In this document: one piece after another, positions 53,139 through 62,812 of the stretch
How positions within the stretch are numbered: position 1 is the stretch's first letter
Layout: each line of letters starts with the position of its first letter
From: Sphingomonas morindae
GTDB taxonomy: Bacteria > Pseudomonadota > Alphaproteobacteria > Sphingomonadales > Sphingomonadaceae
Length of the DNA: 64,000 nt
NCBI RefSeq assembly: GCF_023822065.1
Contig: NZ_CP084930.1
Span: 824,501 to 888,500 of the forward strand
Direction: 5' to 3'
Notes under the pieces: model-generated
Seen by the model: only the letters and a program-made list of their open reading frames with translations
What the model was told of the DNA's origin: nothing
Databases searched by the model: none
Program-made: the position numbers and the translations under genes

Positions 53139-54640
53139 GCCGCCGCCCGGCGCCGCGCCAGATAGGCCTCGATCCGCGCCGCCGCGTCCGCCGGCACGTG
53201 CAGGCCGAGCTTGCTGCGCCGCCAGAGTATATCCTCGGCGGTGCGGGCCCATTCCTCGGCGACGAGATAGTCGATCTCGGCGGCGTAGAGCCCGCCGCCG
53301 AAGTCCTCGCCAAGCGCCTCGGGCCCCGCCGCCGCCCCCAGAAGCTGGCGCGTGCGCGTGCCATAGGCGCGCGCCAGCCGCCGCAGCAGCGCGGGCGGCA
53401 GGCCGGGCCGCTCGGCGACCAGCGCCGCCACCAACCGCTCGAAGTCGTCGAAATCGCCCCCCGGCAGCACCGCGCCGGCCGTCCAGGCCGGCCCGGCTTC
53501 GGGGAAGAAGGGCGCGAGTTCGGCCAGCGCATGTTCGGCCAGCTTGCGGAAGGTTGTGATCTTGCCGCCGAAGATGCTGAGCAGCGGCGCCCGCCCCGCG
53601 CCCGCGTCGAGATCGAGCACATAGTCGCGCGTCACCGCCGAGGCGCTGGCGGCATGATCGTCATAGAGCGGTCGGATGCCGGCATAGCTCCACACGACCT
53701 GCGCGGGCGTGATCGGCCGCGCGAAATAGCGCGCGATCGTGGCGCACAGATAGGCGGTCTCGTCCGCGCTGATCTCGGGCCGCGCGGGCGCCGCGTCCCA
53801 GGGCTCGTCGGTGGTGCCGACCAGCGTATAGTCGCCCTCATAGGGGATGGCGAAGACGACGCGCTTGTCCGGATTCTGGAGCAGAAAGGCGTGGGCGCCC
53901 TCGTACAGCTTGGGCACCACGATATGGCTGCCCTTGACGAGCCGCACGCCACGCTCGTTCGGCGCCTGGCCGAGCCGGCCGAGCAGATCCACCACCCAGG
54001 GCCCGGCGGCGTTGACGATCGCCCGCGCCTCCACCCGGCGGCGCACCCCGCCCTGCTCGATCTCGGCCGCCCAGCCCGCGCCCGCGCGCGCCGCGCGCAC
54101 CAGGCTGGTGCGGGTGCGGATATCGGCGCCCCGCGCGGCGGCATCGGCGGCGTTGAGCGCGACCAGCCGGCTGTCCTCGACCCAGCAGTCGGAATAGACG
54201 AAGGCGCGCCCCGCATCGGGCCGCAGCCCGTCGCCCATCGCGTCGCGATCGAGATCGACCGCGCGCGTCGCGGGCAGTTTCCGGCGGCCGCCGAGATGAT
54301 CGTAGAGGAACAGGCCGAGCCGCACCATCCAGGCCGGACGCGGCGAATGCGCCTGCGGCAGCACGAATTCCAGCGGCCAGATGATGTGCGGCGCCATGCC
54401 CCACAGCCGCTCGCGCTCGATCAGCGCCTCGCGCACCAGCCGGAATTCGCCATATTCCAGATAGCGCAGGCCGCCATGGATCAGCTTGGTACTGGCCGAG
54501 GAGGTGTGGCCGGCCAGATCGTCGCGCTCCACCAGCAGCACCGACAGGCCGCGCCCCGCCGCGTCGCGCGCAATGCCGGCGCCGTTGATCCCGCCGCCGA
54601 CGATGAGGAGATCCACCGTCTCCGCCTGATCGCTCGCCAT
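53135..54640 (-). CDS. glpD: Aerobic glycerol-3-phosphate dehydrogenase
   Basis: A 501-residue FAD enzyme with LLIVGGGINGAGIARDAAGRG for FAD, SSASTKLIHGGLRYLEYGEF and the substrate region SIFGGKITTFRKLAEHAL. It oxidises glycerol-3-phosphate to DHAP, passing electrons to quinones at the inner membrane. ATG 54640 (MASDQAETVDLL) is the usual start. It leads glpD-glpR and is divergent from glpF-glpK. Confidence 0.95.
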   Translation of the reverse strand: MASDQAETVDLLIVGGGINGAGIARDAAGRGLSVLLVERDDLAGHTSSASTKLIHGGLRYLEYGEFRLVREALIERERLWGMAPHIIWPLEFVLPQAHSPRPAWMVRLGLFLYDHLGGRRKLPATRAVDLDRDAMGDGLRPDAGRAFVYSDCWVEDSRLVALNAADAAARGADIRTRTSLVRAARAGAGWAAEIEQGGVRRRVEARAIVNAAGPWVVDLLGRLGQAPNERGVRLVKGSHIVVPKLYEGAHAFLLQNPDKRVVFAIPYEGDYTLVGTTDEPWDAAPARPEISADETAYLCATIARYFARPITPAQVVWSYAGIRPLYDDHAASASAVTRDYVLDLDAGAGRAPLLSIFGGKITTFRKLAEHALAELAPFFPEAGPAWTAGAVLPGGDFDDFERLVAALVAERPGLPPALLRRLARAYGTRTRQLLGAAAGPEALGEDFGGGLYAAEIDYLVAEEWARTAEDILWRRSKLGLHVPADAAARIEAYLARRRAAA

Positions 54641-54771
54641 AGCTGTTCGCGCTTTCGTTTCTCTTTCGGGTGAAACCAAATATAGGCGCGGTCGGTTCCC
54701 GGCGAAAGGCTTGACCTTCGCTCGAAAGAGGGGGAGGCTCGGTCCGGATAAGAGAGGCCGGACAAGAGAGG
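54641..54771. promoter_or_regulatory. Divergent glpD / glpFK control region
   Basis: 131 bases shared by both transcripts. TTGACC (54711-54716) could be the -35 of the glpF promoter. Inside the following spacer, TTCG-CT-CGAA (54717-54726) is a palindrome of the TTTCG...CGAAA style used by GlpR/DeoR repressors. More TTTCG elements lie at about 54654-54668 near glpD, where TATATT may be a -10. Operator assignment is a prediction. Confidence 0.45.
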
Positions 54772-55587
54772 ATGGCGCCGGGCATGGACCGCACGCTGAT
54801 GGGCGAGCTGATTTCCGAACTGATCGCGATGGCGATCATCATGACGCTCGGCAATTCCGCCGCCGCCATGATCACCCTCTATGATCCGAGCCCCTATGCG
54901 CAGGCCTATTGGGGCGTGTGCATCGCCTGGGGCCTCGCCGTCACCATCGCCATCTATGTCACGGGCGCGGTCTCGGGGACGCACGCCAACCCCGCCGTCA
55001 CGCTCGCGCTGGTGCTGTTCCGCGGCTTTCCGGCGCGCAAGGCGCCGCTCTACATGGCGGCGCAGGTCGCGGGCGCCTTTATCGGCGCGGCGCTGGTGTA
55101 CCAGATGTTCCAGCCGGTGATCGATCACTACACCGCGCTCCACCATCTGCCCCGCACGCAGGGCGGCGCGGCCGGCGTCTTCTTCACCCATCCGGGCGAG
55201 GGCATCACCAGGATCCATGCCTTCTGGGACGAGGTGATCCTCACCGCCATCCTGCTGCTCGGCATCTTCGCCATCACCGAGGAATTCAACACCTCGGCGC
55301 CCATGGCCAATGCCAGCGCGCTGATCATCGGCCTGCTGGTCGCCTGTATCGGCGCCTCGGCGGGCTATCTGGAGGCCTGGCCGATCAACCCCGCGCGCGA
55401 TCTCGGGCCGCGTCTCTTCTGCTGGCTCGCCGGCTGGGGCGCGGCGGCCCTGCCCGCGCCGGATCATTATTGGTGGGTGCCGATCGTCGGCCCCTTCACC
55501 GGCGGCGTCGTCGGCGCCGCCTTGTATCAGTTCGCCGTCCGGCCCTTCCTGCCGGGCCGCGCCCTGCCGCCAGAGGAGGCCGCATGA
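54772..55587 (+). CDS. glpF: Glycerol facilitator / aquaglyceroporin (MIP family)
   Basis: A 271-residue six-helix channel with both half-helix signatures: [12 protein letters not shown] and [13 protein letters not shown]. The Asp after the second NPA (NPARD) is typical of glycerol facilitators rather than water channels. It lets glycerol diffuse in for GlpK. It starts at ATG 54772 or 54784 and overlaps glpK by ATGA. Confidence 0.94.
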   Translation: MAPGMDRTLMGELISELIAMAIIMTLGNSAAAMITLYDPSPYAQAYWGVCIAWGLAVTIAIYVTGAVSGTHANPAVTLALVLFRGFPARKAPLYMAAQVAGAFIGAALVYQMFQPVIDHYTALHHLPRTQGGAAGVFFTHPGEGITRIHAFWDEVILTAILLLGIFAITEEFNTSAPMANASALIIGLLVACIGASAGYLEAWPINPARDLGPRLFCWLAGWGAAALPAPDHYWWVPIVGPFTGGVVGAALYQFAVRPFLPGRALPPEEAA

Positions 55588-57077
55588 CCCGCCCGACCCA
55601 TATTCTCGCGATCGATCAGGGCACCACCTCCACGCGCAGCATCGTCTTTTCCGACGCGGCGCGCGCGGTCGCGACCGCGCAGACCGAATTTCCGCAACAT
55701 TATCCCCGCCGCGGCTGGGTGGAGCATGATCCCGAGGATATCTGGCGCGATACGCTGGCCACCGCGCGCGAGGCGATCGCGGCGTCAGGCGTCGGCGTGG
55801 CCGGGCTCGCCGGCATCGGCATCACCAACCAGCGCGAAACCGTGGTGGTGTGGGAGCGCGCGACCGGCAAGCCGATCTACAACGCGATCGTCTGGCAGGA
55901 CCGCCGCACCGCCGCCACCTGCCAGGCGCTCAAGGCCGAGGGCGCCGAGGCGCTGGTGCGCGCGCGCACCGGCCTGCTGCTCGATCCCTATTTCTCGGGC
56001 ACCAAGCTCGCCTGGATCCTGAACGAGGTGGCGGGCGCCCGCGCCGCCGCCGAACGCGGCGACCTCGCCTTCGGCACGATCGACAGCTTCCTCCTGTGGC
56101 GGCTCACCGGCGGCAAGGTCCACGCCACCGATGTCACCAATGCCGGGCGCACCCTGCTCTACGATATCCGCCGCCAATGCTGGGACGAGGAGCTGTGCCG
56201 TCTGCTCGGCGTGCCGCTCGCCATGCTGCCCGAGGTGCATGACAATGCGCATGTCTTCGGCACCACCGAGGCCGGGCTGTTCGGCGCGCCGCTGCCGGTG
56301 GCGGGCATGGCGGGGGATCAGCAGGCGGCGCTGTTCGGCCAGGCCTGTTTCGAGCCCGGCATGGCCAAATCCACCTATGGCACGGGCTGCTTCATGCTGC
56401 TCAACACCGGCGAGGAGGCGCTGGCATCGGATCATCGCCTGCTCACCACCCCCGCGTACAGGCTCGACGGCCGCATGACCTATGCGCTCGAAGGATCGAT
56501 CTTCGTCGCCGGCGCGGCGGTGAAATGGCTGCGCGACGGCATCGGCGTCATCACCCATGCCAGCCAGACCAACGATATGGCGACGCAGGTGCCCGACAGC
56601 CACGGCGTCTATATGGTCCCGGCCTTTGTCGGGCTGGGCGCGCCGCACTGGGATCCGGAAGCGCGCGGCGCCATTTTCGGCCTCACCTTCGGCGCCAGCG
56701 CCGCGCATCTCGCCCGCGCCGCGCTCGAGGCGGTGGGCTATCAGACGCTCGATCTCGCCGAGGCGATGATCGCCGATGGCGGCCAGGCGCCCGCGATCAT
56801 GCGCGTGGATGGCGGCATGGCCGCCAATGACTGGCTCTGCCAATTCCTGGCCGACATGCTCGAAACCCCGGTGGAACGCCCTGTCCATCTCGAAACCACC
56901 GCGCTCGGCGCGGCCTTCCATGCCGGGCTCGCCACCGGCGTCTGGGCCGATCAGGCGGCGCTGGCGCGGACCTGGACGCGCGGCCAATGCTTCGAGCCCG
57001 CCATGGGCCGCGACATGCGCGCCACGCTGATCGCGGGCTGGCGCGAGGCCCTCGGGAAAACCCTTAGCCACAGCTGA
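55584..57077 (+). CDS. glpK: Glycerol kinase
   Basis: A 497-residue FGGY-family kinase, [16 protein letters not shown]..., with [31 protein letters not shown]. The nucleotide region is [19 protein letters not shown]...[12 protein letters not shown], and the final phosphate-binding region [10 protein letters not shown] is intact. It makes glycerol-3-phosphate for GlpD. Closely coupled to glpF. Confidence 0.98.
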   Translation: MTRPTHILAIDQGTTSTRSIVFSDAARAVATAQTEFPQHYPRRGWVEHDPEDIWRDTLATAREAIAASGVGVAGLAGIGITNQRETVVVWERATGKPIYNAIVWQDRRTAATCQALKAEGAEALVRARTGLLLDPYFSGTKLAWILNEVAGARAAAERGDLAFGTIDSFLLWRLTGGKVHATDVTNAGRTLLYDIRRQCWDEELCRLLGVPLAMLPEVHDNAHVFGTTEAGLFGAPLPVAGMAGDQQAALFGQACFEPGMAKSTYGTGCFMLLNTGEEALASDHRLLTTPAYRLDGRMTYALEGSIFVAGAAVKWLRDGIGVITHASQTNDMATQVPDSHGVYMVPAFVGLGAPHWDPEARGAIFGLTFGASAAHLARAALEAVGYQTLDLAEAMIADGGQAPAIMRVDGGMAANDWLCQFLADMLETPVERPVHLETTALGAAFHAGLATGVWADQAALARTWTRGQCFEPAMGRDMRATLIAGWREALGKTLSHS

Positions 57078-57134
57078 GGATCGCGTAGGCCTTTGGCGAG
57101 TTACCTCCCCGGCTTGGCACAGGCCGGCGCATTC

Positions 57135-57161
57135 GCCGCGTGATTTCGCTTATCACGCGGC
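57135..57161 (+). terminator. Perfect 10-bp hairpin downstream of glpK
   Basis: GCCGCGTGAT and ATCACGCGGC flank a 7-base loop (57145-57151), 57 bases after the glpK stop. There is no T-run, so it may be a weak or factor-assisted terminator, or an operator-like palindrome. Confidence 0.55.
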
Positions 57162-57213
57162 CGTCGCGCGCCTACAGCGCCCGGCCGCGTCGAAGCGACG
57201 CCAGGAGACAGAC

Positions 57214-58452
57214 TTGCTGATTGCCCGACGGGATTATGATGCGCTGGTGTCGTTCGCGCTGATCTGCGCCTTCGCGCTGGCGCTGCTCACCATCGGCCGC
57301 CAGCCGCCGCCGGCGCGGCACGGCGTCGCGCCGAGCGCGCTTGCCGGCGCGCCCGCCGCGGCCCCCGCCGGCGCGCTGCTGCCGCCGCCGCCCGCGGTCG
57401 AGCCGATCGACTATGCGGCGATGAGCGCGGACGAAGCGCGCGCCTATAATGCCGGCATCCCCTTTGTCGCGAACGGGCTCGAGGCGGCGCGGCCCTTCAT
57501 CTACACGGGCAGCCCGGCCGATCGCGCCGCCGCGCGCGCCTGCCTCGCGGCCGCCATGCTCTATGAAGCGGGCGATGATCGCACCGGCGAGCGCGCGGTC
57601 GGCCAGGTCGTGCTCAACCGCCTTCGCCACCCCGCCTTCCCGAAGACGGTGTGCGGCGTCGTCTTCCAGGGGGCCGAGCGCAGCACCGGCTGCCAATTCA
57701 CCTTCACCTGCGACGGGGCGCTGGAGCGGCCGCCGCTCGCCGCCGCCTGGGCGCGCGCCAGCGCGCTCGCCGATGCCGCCCTGTCCGGCTCGGTGGATCG
57801 CGATGTCGGCCTCGCCACCCATTACCACGCCAATTATGTCGTGCCCTATTGGCGCGGCAGCCTCGATAAGATCGCCGGGGTCGGCGCGCACATCTTCTAC
57901 CGGTGGACGGGCTGGTGGGGCACGCGCGGCGCCTTTGCCGGGCGGCTCCAGCCGCTCGAGCCGATCGACGCGCGTCTGGTCGCGCTGGCCGGGCCGGGCG
58001 TGCTGCCGGGGCCGCAGCCGGGCGATCCGCTCGCCACGCCGGGCGATGCGCCCGCCACCGCCACCGCCACCGCCGCCGCGCCGCCGCCGCCGCCGCCCAG
58101 CGCCGATCTCGAGGTGGAGGGCGTGCCGCGGCGCATGCTGCGCGGCGCGATCGTGCGGCTGAAGGACGAGCAGGCCTCGCAGTTCGTCGTCCAGCTGCCC
58201 GCCGACGCGCATCCCAACAGCTTCGCCATGACCGGCTTCTCGATCTGCGCCGATCGGCCCGACTGTCTCGTGATGGGCTGGACCGAGCAGGCCGATCTGC
58301 CGCGCGCGCTGCCGGTGATGCCGATCGACCAGCGCCGCATGGCCTTCACCTACCGCAAGAGCAGCGCGCTCGGCATCGCCCAGCCGCGCTGGGATTGCAG
58401 CCGCTTCGTCCGCGCCGCGGCGGGCGAATGCCTCCCCGGAACGGGACGATGA
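57214..58452 (+). CDS. SleB-type cell-wall hydrolase
   Basis: A 412-residue protein. An uncleaved or cleaved N-terminal hydrophobic segment (LVSFALICAFALALLTIG) and a Pro/Ala linker precede the Hydrolase_2/SleB domain. That domain has MLYEAGDDRTGERAVGQVVLNRLRH (catalytic Glu expected), CGVVFQGAE and CQFTFTCDG. A Pro-rich linker and a C-terminal region of unknown role follow. It likely cleaves peptidoglycan glycan strands. The TTG start at 57214 is backed by AGGAG 6-7 nt upstream. Confidence 0.85.
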   Translation: MLIARRDYDALVSFALICAFALALLTIGRQPPPARHGVAPSALAGAPAAAPAGALLPPPPAVEPIDYAAMSADEARAYNAGIPFVANGLEAARPFIYTGSPADRAAARACLAAAMLYEAGDDRTGERAVGQVVLNRLRHPAFPKTVCGVVFQGAERSTGCQFTFTCDGALERPPLAAAWARASALADAALSGSVDRDVGLATHYHANYVVPYWRGSLDKIAGVGAHIFYRWTGWWGTRGAFAGRLQPLEPIDARLVALAGPGVLPGPQPGDPLATPGDAPATATATAAAPPPPPPSADLEVEGVPRRMLRGAIVRLKDEQASQFVVQLPADAHPNSFAMTGFSICADRPDCLVMGWTEQADLPRALPVMPIDQRRMAFTYRKSSALGIAQPRWDCSRFVRAAAGECLPGTGR

Positions 58453-58545
58453 GCCGAACGCCCGCGCATTCGCCCTTGCCGCGCCCGGCGCCGGGGGCCA
58501 TGGCGCGGCCGATCACCCTCATTCCGGCATCGAAAGCATAGACGC

Positions 58546-58920
58546 ATGCAGCAGGCCCGACGCATCCTCAAGCTCCGCCCCGGATCGGGCGATGGCGCGA
58601 CGCCGGCCGATCCCCGCCAGCTCATCACCCGCGCGATCGGCCGGCGGACGCGGGTGGAGGCGGTGTACAACCGGATGCGCATCGATCTGGCGCCGCACAT
58701 CCTCTACACCAAGCATGACGAGGCCTATGTCGATGGCGTCGTGCTGATGCGCGAGGGCCAGCCGCCGCGCGAGCTTAAGCTCGGCAGCTTCAAGCTTTCG
58801 GGCCTGGCCGAGCTGATCCCCACCGCGCGGCCCTTCGATCCCAGCTCGCTCTTCGATCCCAAGCTCGAGCGCTACGAGGGCACGCTCATCGCTTCGGTGA
58901 CAAGTCCTCCGGAAGCGTAA
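58546..58920 (+). CDS. Small conserved-type protein with WYL-like strand pattern, function unknown
   Basis: A 124-residue protein. A central segment (RMRIDLAPHILYTKHDEAYVDGVVLMREGQPPRELKLGSF) recalls the beta-strand core of WYL domains, which bind ligands in regulators, but no WYL tripeptide or DNA-binding part is present. Its 3' end overlaps the convergent receiver/winged-helix gene by 35 bases. Confidence 0.62.
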   Translation: MQQARRILKLRPGSGDGATPADPRQLITRAIGRRTRVEAVYNRMRIDLAPHILYTKHDEAYVDGVVLMREGQPPRELKLGSFKLSGLAELIPTARPFDPSSLFDPKLERYEGTLIASVTSPPEA

Positions 58921-59812
58921 GCTCGGCCGACTGGCGCAGCACCGCGCCGGCATAGGCGGCCATCGCCTGGTTGGCGGCGGGCGTCAGCGACACAAAGGCA
59001 CGGCGCCGGTCACGCGGATCGGGATGACGCACCATCAGCCGGTTGTCGATCAGCGTCGAGATCCAGCGCAGCGCGGTGGTGGCGGGCACCGAGGCGGCGA
59101 TGCACAGGCTGGACACGGCGACCTCGCGCCGCTCGAGCTGGGCCAGCCGCAGATCGAGCAGCATGTCCCAGGCGGCATCGGCGAACAGGCCGCGCACGAA
59201 GAAATCGTGCCGCAGCCGGCGGCGGCGGATCACGGCGCGCAGCAGCGCCATCTCTTCGGCGGGAGGAACCTCCTCCAGCACGCCGGGCGTCGCGCCGGGC
59301 ACCACCAGCTGCGCCAGCGAGCGCGCCACCCGCCCCACTTCCTCGCTGAGATCGGCTAGGCGCATCGCCATCGCCTCGGCGCTGCTGTCATGCACTTCGG
59401 TGCTGCGGCGCCGGCAGGCGGCGACCAGCGCCGAGGCCATTTCGCGCGGCTCGGGATCGACCAGCAGGCTCGCCGACAGCCCCGCCTGGGTCGAGGCGAG
59501 ATCGACCAGCGCGAGCGGCACCAGCACCAGCGCCTCGAAGCGCCGCTCCTGCGCGGCCCGCTCCAGCCGCGCCAGCGCCGCATCCAGCAGCGCACCATAA
59601 TCGGCCTGCACGTCGACGATGACCAGCTCCGGCTGCTCGGCATCCTCGAGCTGGAGCAGCGCCTCGGCGATCGTGGCTTGGCCGATCACCTCGCCCCCCG
59701 CCTCCAGCACCGCCGCATGGAGCGTCGCCATGCGCTTCGCATTATCGCCGAGCAGCAGCGTCCGCATGCCCGATTTGCGTTCATAGAGTAGATCGACCAC
59801 GCGCCTATCCAT
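58886..59812 (-). CDS. Receiver-like plus winged-helix (MarR-like) regulatory protein
   Basis: 308 residues from ATG 59812, preceded by GGAGGAA. Residues about 15-130 look like a response-regulator receiver (RTLLLGDNAKRMATLHAAV, LVIVDVQAD with a possible phospho-Asp), but the usual DD pair is only partly kept. Residues from about 190 form a MarR/winged-helix module (VAVSSLCIAASVPATTALRWISTLIDNRLMVRHPDPRDRRRAFVSLT). Its position beside fliS suggests motility control; no partner kinase nearby. Confidence 0.68.
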   Translation of the reverse strand: MDRRVVDLLYERKSGMRTLLLGDNAKRMATLHAAVLEAGGEVIGQATIAEALLQLEDAEQPELVIVDVQADYGALLDAALARLERAAQERRFEALVLVPLALVDLASTQAGLSASLLVDPEPREMASALVAACRRRSTEVHDSSAEAMAMRLADLSEEVGRVARSLAQLVVPGATPGVLEEVPPAEEMALLRAVIRRRRLRHDFFVRGLFADAAWDMLLDLRLAQLERREVAVSSLCIAASVPATTALRWISTLIDNRLMVRHPDPRDRRRAFVSLTPAANQAMAAYAGAVLRQSAELTLPEDLSPKR

Positions 59813-59885
59813 CGCTGTTCCTCCGGCGCGGCGGACGATAGCAGCGGTTGCGGGCCGGCAAATCCTGAGACGAATACGAAATCGG

Positions 59886-60284
59886 TTATCCGATCTTGCC
59901 CCAAGCCTCTGCGATTTCGGCAATCAAGTCCCGAGCTTGGACGAGCGGCGCAAGATCGCGCTTCTCCAGCCCCTCGCCCAGCAGGCGACGCGCCTCGCGG
60001 TAGATGGCCGCGAGTCCCGCGGCCAGCTCGCCGCCCTGGCCATGATCCAGGCAGCCTTCAAGGCCGAGCAGGATCGAGACCGCGCGGGCGCGGCGCTCGG
60101 GCATGCCGGGGCTGGTCGGGCCGTTGCCCGCGGCGATGCCGGCGGCCAGCGTGTCGAGCGTCTTCATCACCTCGTCGAACAGGATCCCGATCAGCTGGTG
60201 CGGCGAGGCGCCTTCCACCTTGGTGCTGATGTCGAGCGCGCGGTACCGGGCGCGAGCGCCGGCATGGCCGGTATGTGCGAACAT
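59886..60284 (-). CDS. fliS: Flagellar export chaperone FliS
   Basis: A 132-residue helical protein with the FliS pattern: ARYRALDISTKVEGASPHQLIGILFDEVMKTLDTL and later LAAIYREARRLLGEGLEKRDLAPL. FliS holds flagellin in the cytoplasm before export. ATG 60284 has AGGGA upstream. No fliC or fliD is in the window. Confidence 0.92.
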   Translation of the reverse strand: MFAHTGHAGARARYRALDISTKVEGASPHQLIGILFDEVMKTLDTLAAGIAAGNGPTSPGMPERRARAVSILLGLEGCLDHGQGGELAAGLAAIYREARRLLGEGLEKRDLAPLVQARDLIAEIAEAWGKIG

Positions 60285-60479
60285 GGCGATCAATCCCTAA
60301 TGACGGCGTGTCTGAAAATCAGGTCTGCGCGGGCCGGCGGCGGCATACGGGCACGGCCATGTCGTTGCTCCTGCTCGTCCCGCAGCGCCGGCCCCGTGGC
60401 GGCGTCCTGCCCTGATGACGACCATGACCGGAAAATCTTTACAGGCGGTTCAAGCGTTAACCCTAAATCGCCGGGCCGA

Positions 60480-60818
60480 TCACAGGCCCGCGAGCAGCCG
60501 CACCGCGGCCGGCCCCAGCCGCGCCTGCGCGATCAGCGCGCGCCGCGTCGAGGCGGCCAGCGCGCCCAGCGTCGCGGCGCGGTCGACCGGACGCGCCGGC
60601 CCCGGCAGCGCCGCCTCGCCGCGCAGCAGGATCGCCGCGAGCAGCGCGCGGATCTCGGCCGATTCGCGGCTGGTCGCGCCCGGCGCGGCGCTCGCCGCGT
60701 CGTGCATCACCTGCCCGGTCGGCCGCGCCGGCGTGGGGCGCGGGCGGCGGCCGCGGCCATCCGCATCCACCATCCCGGCCAGGCCGGGCGCATCGGCGGC
60801 GGCGATCGCTGCAATCAT
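60480..60818 (-). CDS. Hypothetical protein downstream of flhB
   Basis: 112 residues from ATG 60818 (MIAAIAAADAPGLAGMVDAD...). The first half is probably disordered, followed by Ala/Leu-rich helices (EIRALLAAILLRGEAALPG, LGALAASTRRALIAQARLG). No family recognised. It lies in the flagellar run, 68 bases after flhB on the same strand, so a flagellar or export-related role is possible. Confidence 0.55.
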   Translation of the reverse strand: MIAAIAAADAPGLAGMVDADGRGRRPRPTPARPTGQVMHDAASAAPGATSRESAEIRALLAAILLRGEAALPGPARPVDRAATLGALAASTRRALIAQARLGPAAVRLLAGL

Positions 60819-60886
60819 GTGGCCCGCTCCATGCTTACCGTCTCTTAGGGATAACGGCGGCGGAGGCGGGACCTTAAGCGCCCGGT

Positions 60887-62023
60887 TCAGGCGGCGGGGC
60901 GGCCATGCTCGTCGAACTGCACCTCGCCCGGCACGTCCACAACCGGCTGGTCGATGCCCTCGGCGCGGGCGCGCTCGATGTTGAACACGAAGGCCAGCAC
61001 GGTGGCCACCGCGATATAGAGATCCTGGCGGATCAGCTGGCCGGCGCGGGTGGTGAAATAGAGCGCGCGGGTCAGCTCCGGATAGCGCAGCATCGGCACC
61101 TTGGCCTCCTCGGCGAGCGCGCGGATCGCGTCCGCCGTCGCGCCCCGCCCGCGCGCGACCACCACCGGCGCCGCATCCTCGCCCGGGCGGTAGCGGAGCG
61201 CGACCGCGAAATGGGTCGGGTTGGTGAGCACCACGCTCGCCTCTCGCACCGCCTGGCGCGAGCTGCGCCGCGCCGCCTCCATCTGCCGCCGCCGCACCGC
61301 GCCCTTGAGTTCGGGCGAGCCCTCGCTCTGCTTGTGCTCGTCCTTCACCTCCTGCTTGGTCATGCGCAGCCGGCGTTGGCGGCGGATGATCTGGGCGGGA
61401 ATGTCGATGCCGGCGATGGCGAACAGCCCCAGCGCCATCACCAGCACCGCGAACACGAAGCTCTGGCCAAGCTCGTTCATGGCGCCGGCGATGTCGCCCC
61501 GGCCAAGCGTGGTGAGCCCCTGCAGCCGCTTGCCGAGCAGCCACCAGCCCAGCGCGCCGAGCACCGCCACCTTTGCCATCGCCTTGAGCAGCTCGGTCAC
61601 GCCCTGCATGCCGAAGATGCGCTTGATCCCGGCGAGCGGGTTGAGCTTGTCGCCCTTGAAGGCGATCGCCGACCAGCGGAAACCGAGCGAGCCGAGAATG
61701 GCGGGCGTGCCCACCGCCGCCAGCAGCGTCACCAGCAGCAGCGCGGCCATCGGCAGGGCGACCCGCAGCAACATGCCCGTCACCGCCCGGCCGGGCTCGA
61801 AATCCTCGATCGCGCCGCGGTCGAACCGCAGCGCGTCGCGCAGCAGCTCGGCGAGCGCCTGGGTCAGGATCGGGCCGCCGATCGCCAGCCAGGCGGCGCC
61901 CGCCAGCACCACCATCGCCGCGCCGAGATCCTTGGATTGGAGGACATCGCCCTTCTCGATCGCGTCCTTGCGCTTCTTGGGCGTCGGATCCTCGGTCTTT
62001 TCGCCGCCTTCGCTCTCCGCCAT
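60887..62023 (-). CDS. flhB: Flagellar type III export switch protein FlhB
   Basis: A 378-residue protein with four membrane helices and a cytoplasmic C-terminal domain. It contains the autocleavage site NPTH (in VVLTNPTHFAVALRY) that sets substrate specificity switching from hook to filament proteins. The start MAESEGGEKTEDPTPKKRKDA is typical. ATG 62023 overlaps the fliR stop. Confidence 0.97.
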   Translation of the reverse strand: MAESEGGEKTEDPTPKKRKDAIEKGDVLQSKDLGAAMVVLAGAAWLAIGGPILTQALAELLRDALRFDRGAIEDFEPGRAVTGMLLRVALPMAALLLVTLLAAVGTPAILGSLGFRWSAIAFKGDKLNPLAGIKRIFGMQGVTELLKAMAKVAVLGALGWWLLGKRLQGLTTLGRGDIAGAMNELGQSFVFAVLVMALGLFAIAGIDIPAQIIRRQRRLRMTKQEVKDEHKQSEGSPELKGAVRRRQMEAARRSSRQAVREASVVLTNPTHFAVALRYRPGEDAAPVVVARGRGATADAIRALAEEAKVPMLRYPELTRALYFTTRAGQLIRQDLYIAVATVLAFVFNIERARAEGIDQPVVDVPGEVQFDEHGRPAA

Positions 62024-62808
62024 CAGCCGCCTCCCGCCGCCAGCGCGCGGGCGAGATCGAGGCCCCGCTCGAGCGCCGCGATAATCCCCTCGCCGATCGC
62101 GGGCGCCGCCATCGACAGCAGGATGATCCCCGCCAGGAGCGTCGCCGGCAGGCCCACCGAAAAGAGGTTCATCGCCGGCGCCGAACGCGCCAGGATCGCC
62201 ATCACCACCTGCACCAGCACCAGCGCGAAGCCCACCGGCAGCGCGATCGTCATGCCCGCCGCGATCATGTCGCCGCCGAACAGGATCAGCGCATGGATGC
62301 TGCCCTGCCCGAGCCAGGCCTGGCCCGGCGGCAGCGCGCGATAGCTGTCCACGATGATCGCCGCGAGCATGAGATGGCCGCCGATCGACAGGAACAGGAA
62401 GGTGCCCAGGATCGAAAGCAGCGTGCCCAGCGCGGTCGAGGAGGCCTCGCTCTGCGGATCGATCATCTGCGCGAAGCCCAGCCCCATGGCGCTGCCGATC
62501 ACCTCGCCCGCCATCAGCGCCGAGACGAAGCCCATCTGCACCGCGAAGCCGAGCGCCAGCCCGGCCAGCGTCTCGCCGATCACCAGCAGCACCCCGGCGG
62601 CGGAGGCGAGCCCGTCGGGCGGCAGGTCGAGCGGAACCGGGCCGAGCCCGGCAATGCCCACGCCCAGCGCGAGGATGATCCGCACCTGCACCGGCACGTT
62701 GCTGGCGCTGAATACGGGCGCGGCGAGAAAGGCGGCGCCCGGCCGCAGCATCGCGATCAGGAAGACCCAGAGCTGCGCCTCGATCCCCGCCAGGCTGGTC
62801 GGGATCAT
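62023..62808 (-). CDS. fliR: Flagellar biosynthesis protein FliR
   Basis: A 261-residue, strongly hydrophobic export-gate subunit with six or more membrane segments (LWVFLIAMLRPGAAFLAAPVF, VRIILALGVGIAGL, AGEVIGSAMGLGFAQMIDP). It joins FliP and FliQ in the gate complex. Overlaps flhB and follows fliQ closely. Confidence 0.95.
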   Translation of the reverse strand: MIPTSLAGIEAQLWVFLIAMLRPGAAFLAAPVFSASNVPVQVRIILALGVGIAGLGPVPLDLPPDGLASAAGVLLVIGETLAGLALGFAVQMGFVSALMAGEVIGSAMGLGFAQMIDPQSEASSTALGTLLSILGTFLFLSIGGHLMLAAIIVDSYRALPPGQAWLGQGSIHALILFGGDMIAAGMTIALPVGFALVLVQVVMAILARSAPAMNLFSVGLPATLLAGIILLSMAAPAIGEGIIAALERGLDLARALAAGGG

Positions 62809-62812
62809 CGCG

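Noticed and set aside
60303..60479. Possible sigma-54 promoter near fliS (GGCAC...TTGC at about 60349-60367)
   Set aside because: GG and GC elements are about 15 bases apart rather than the required 10.
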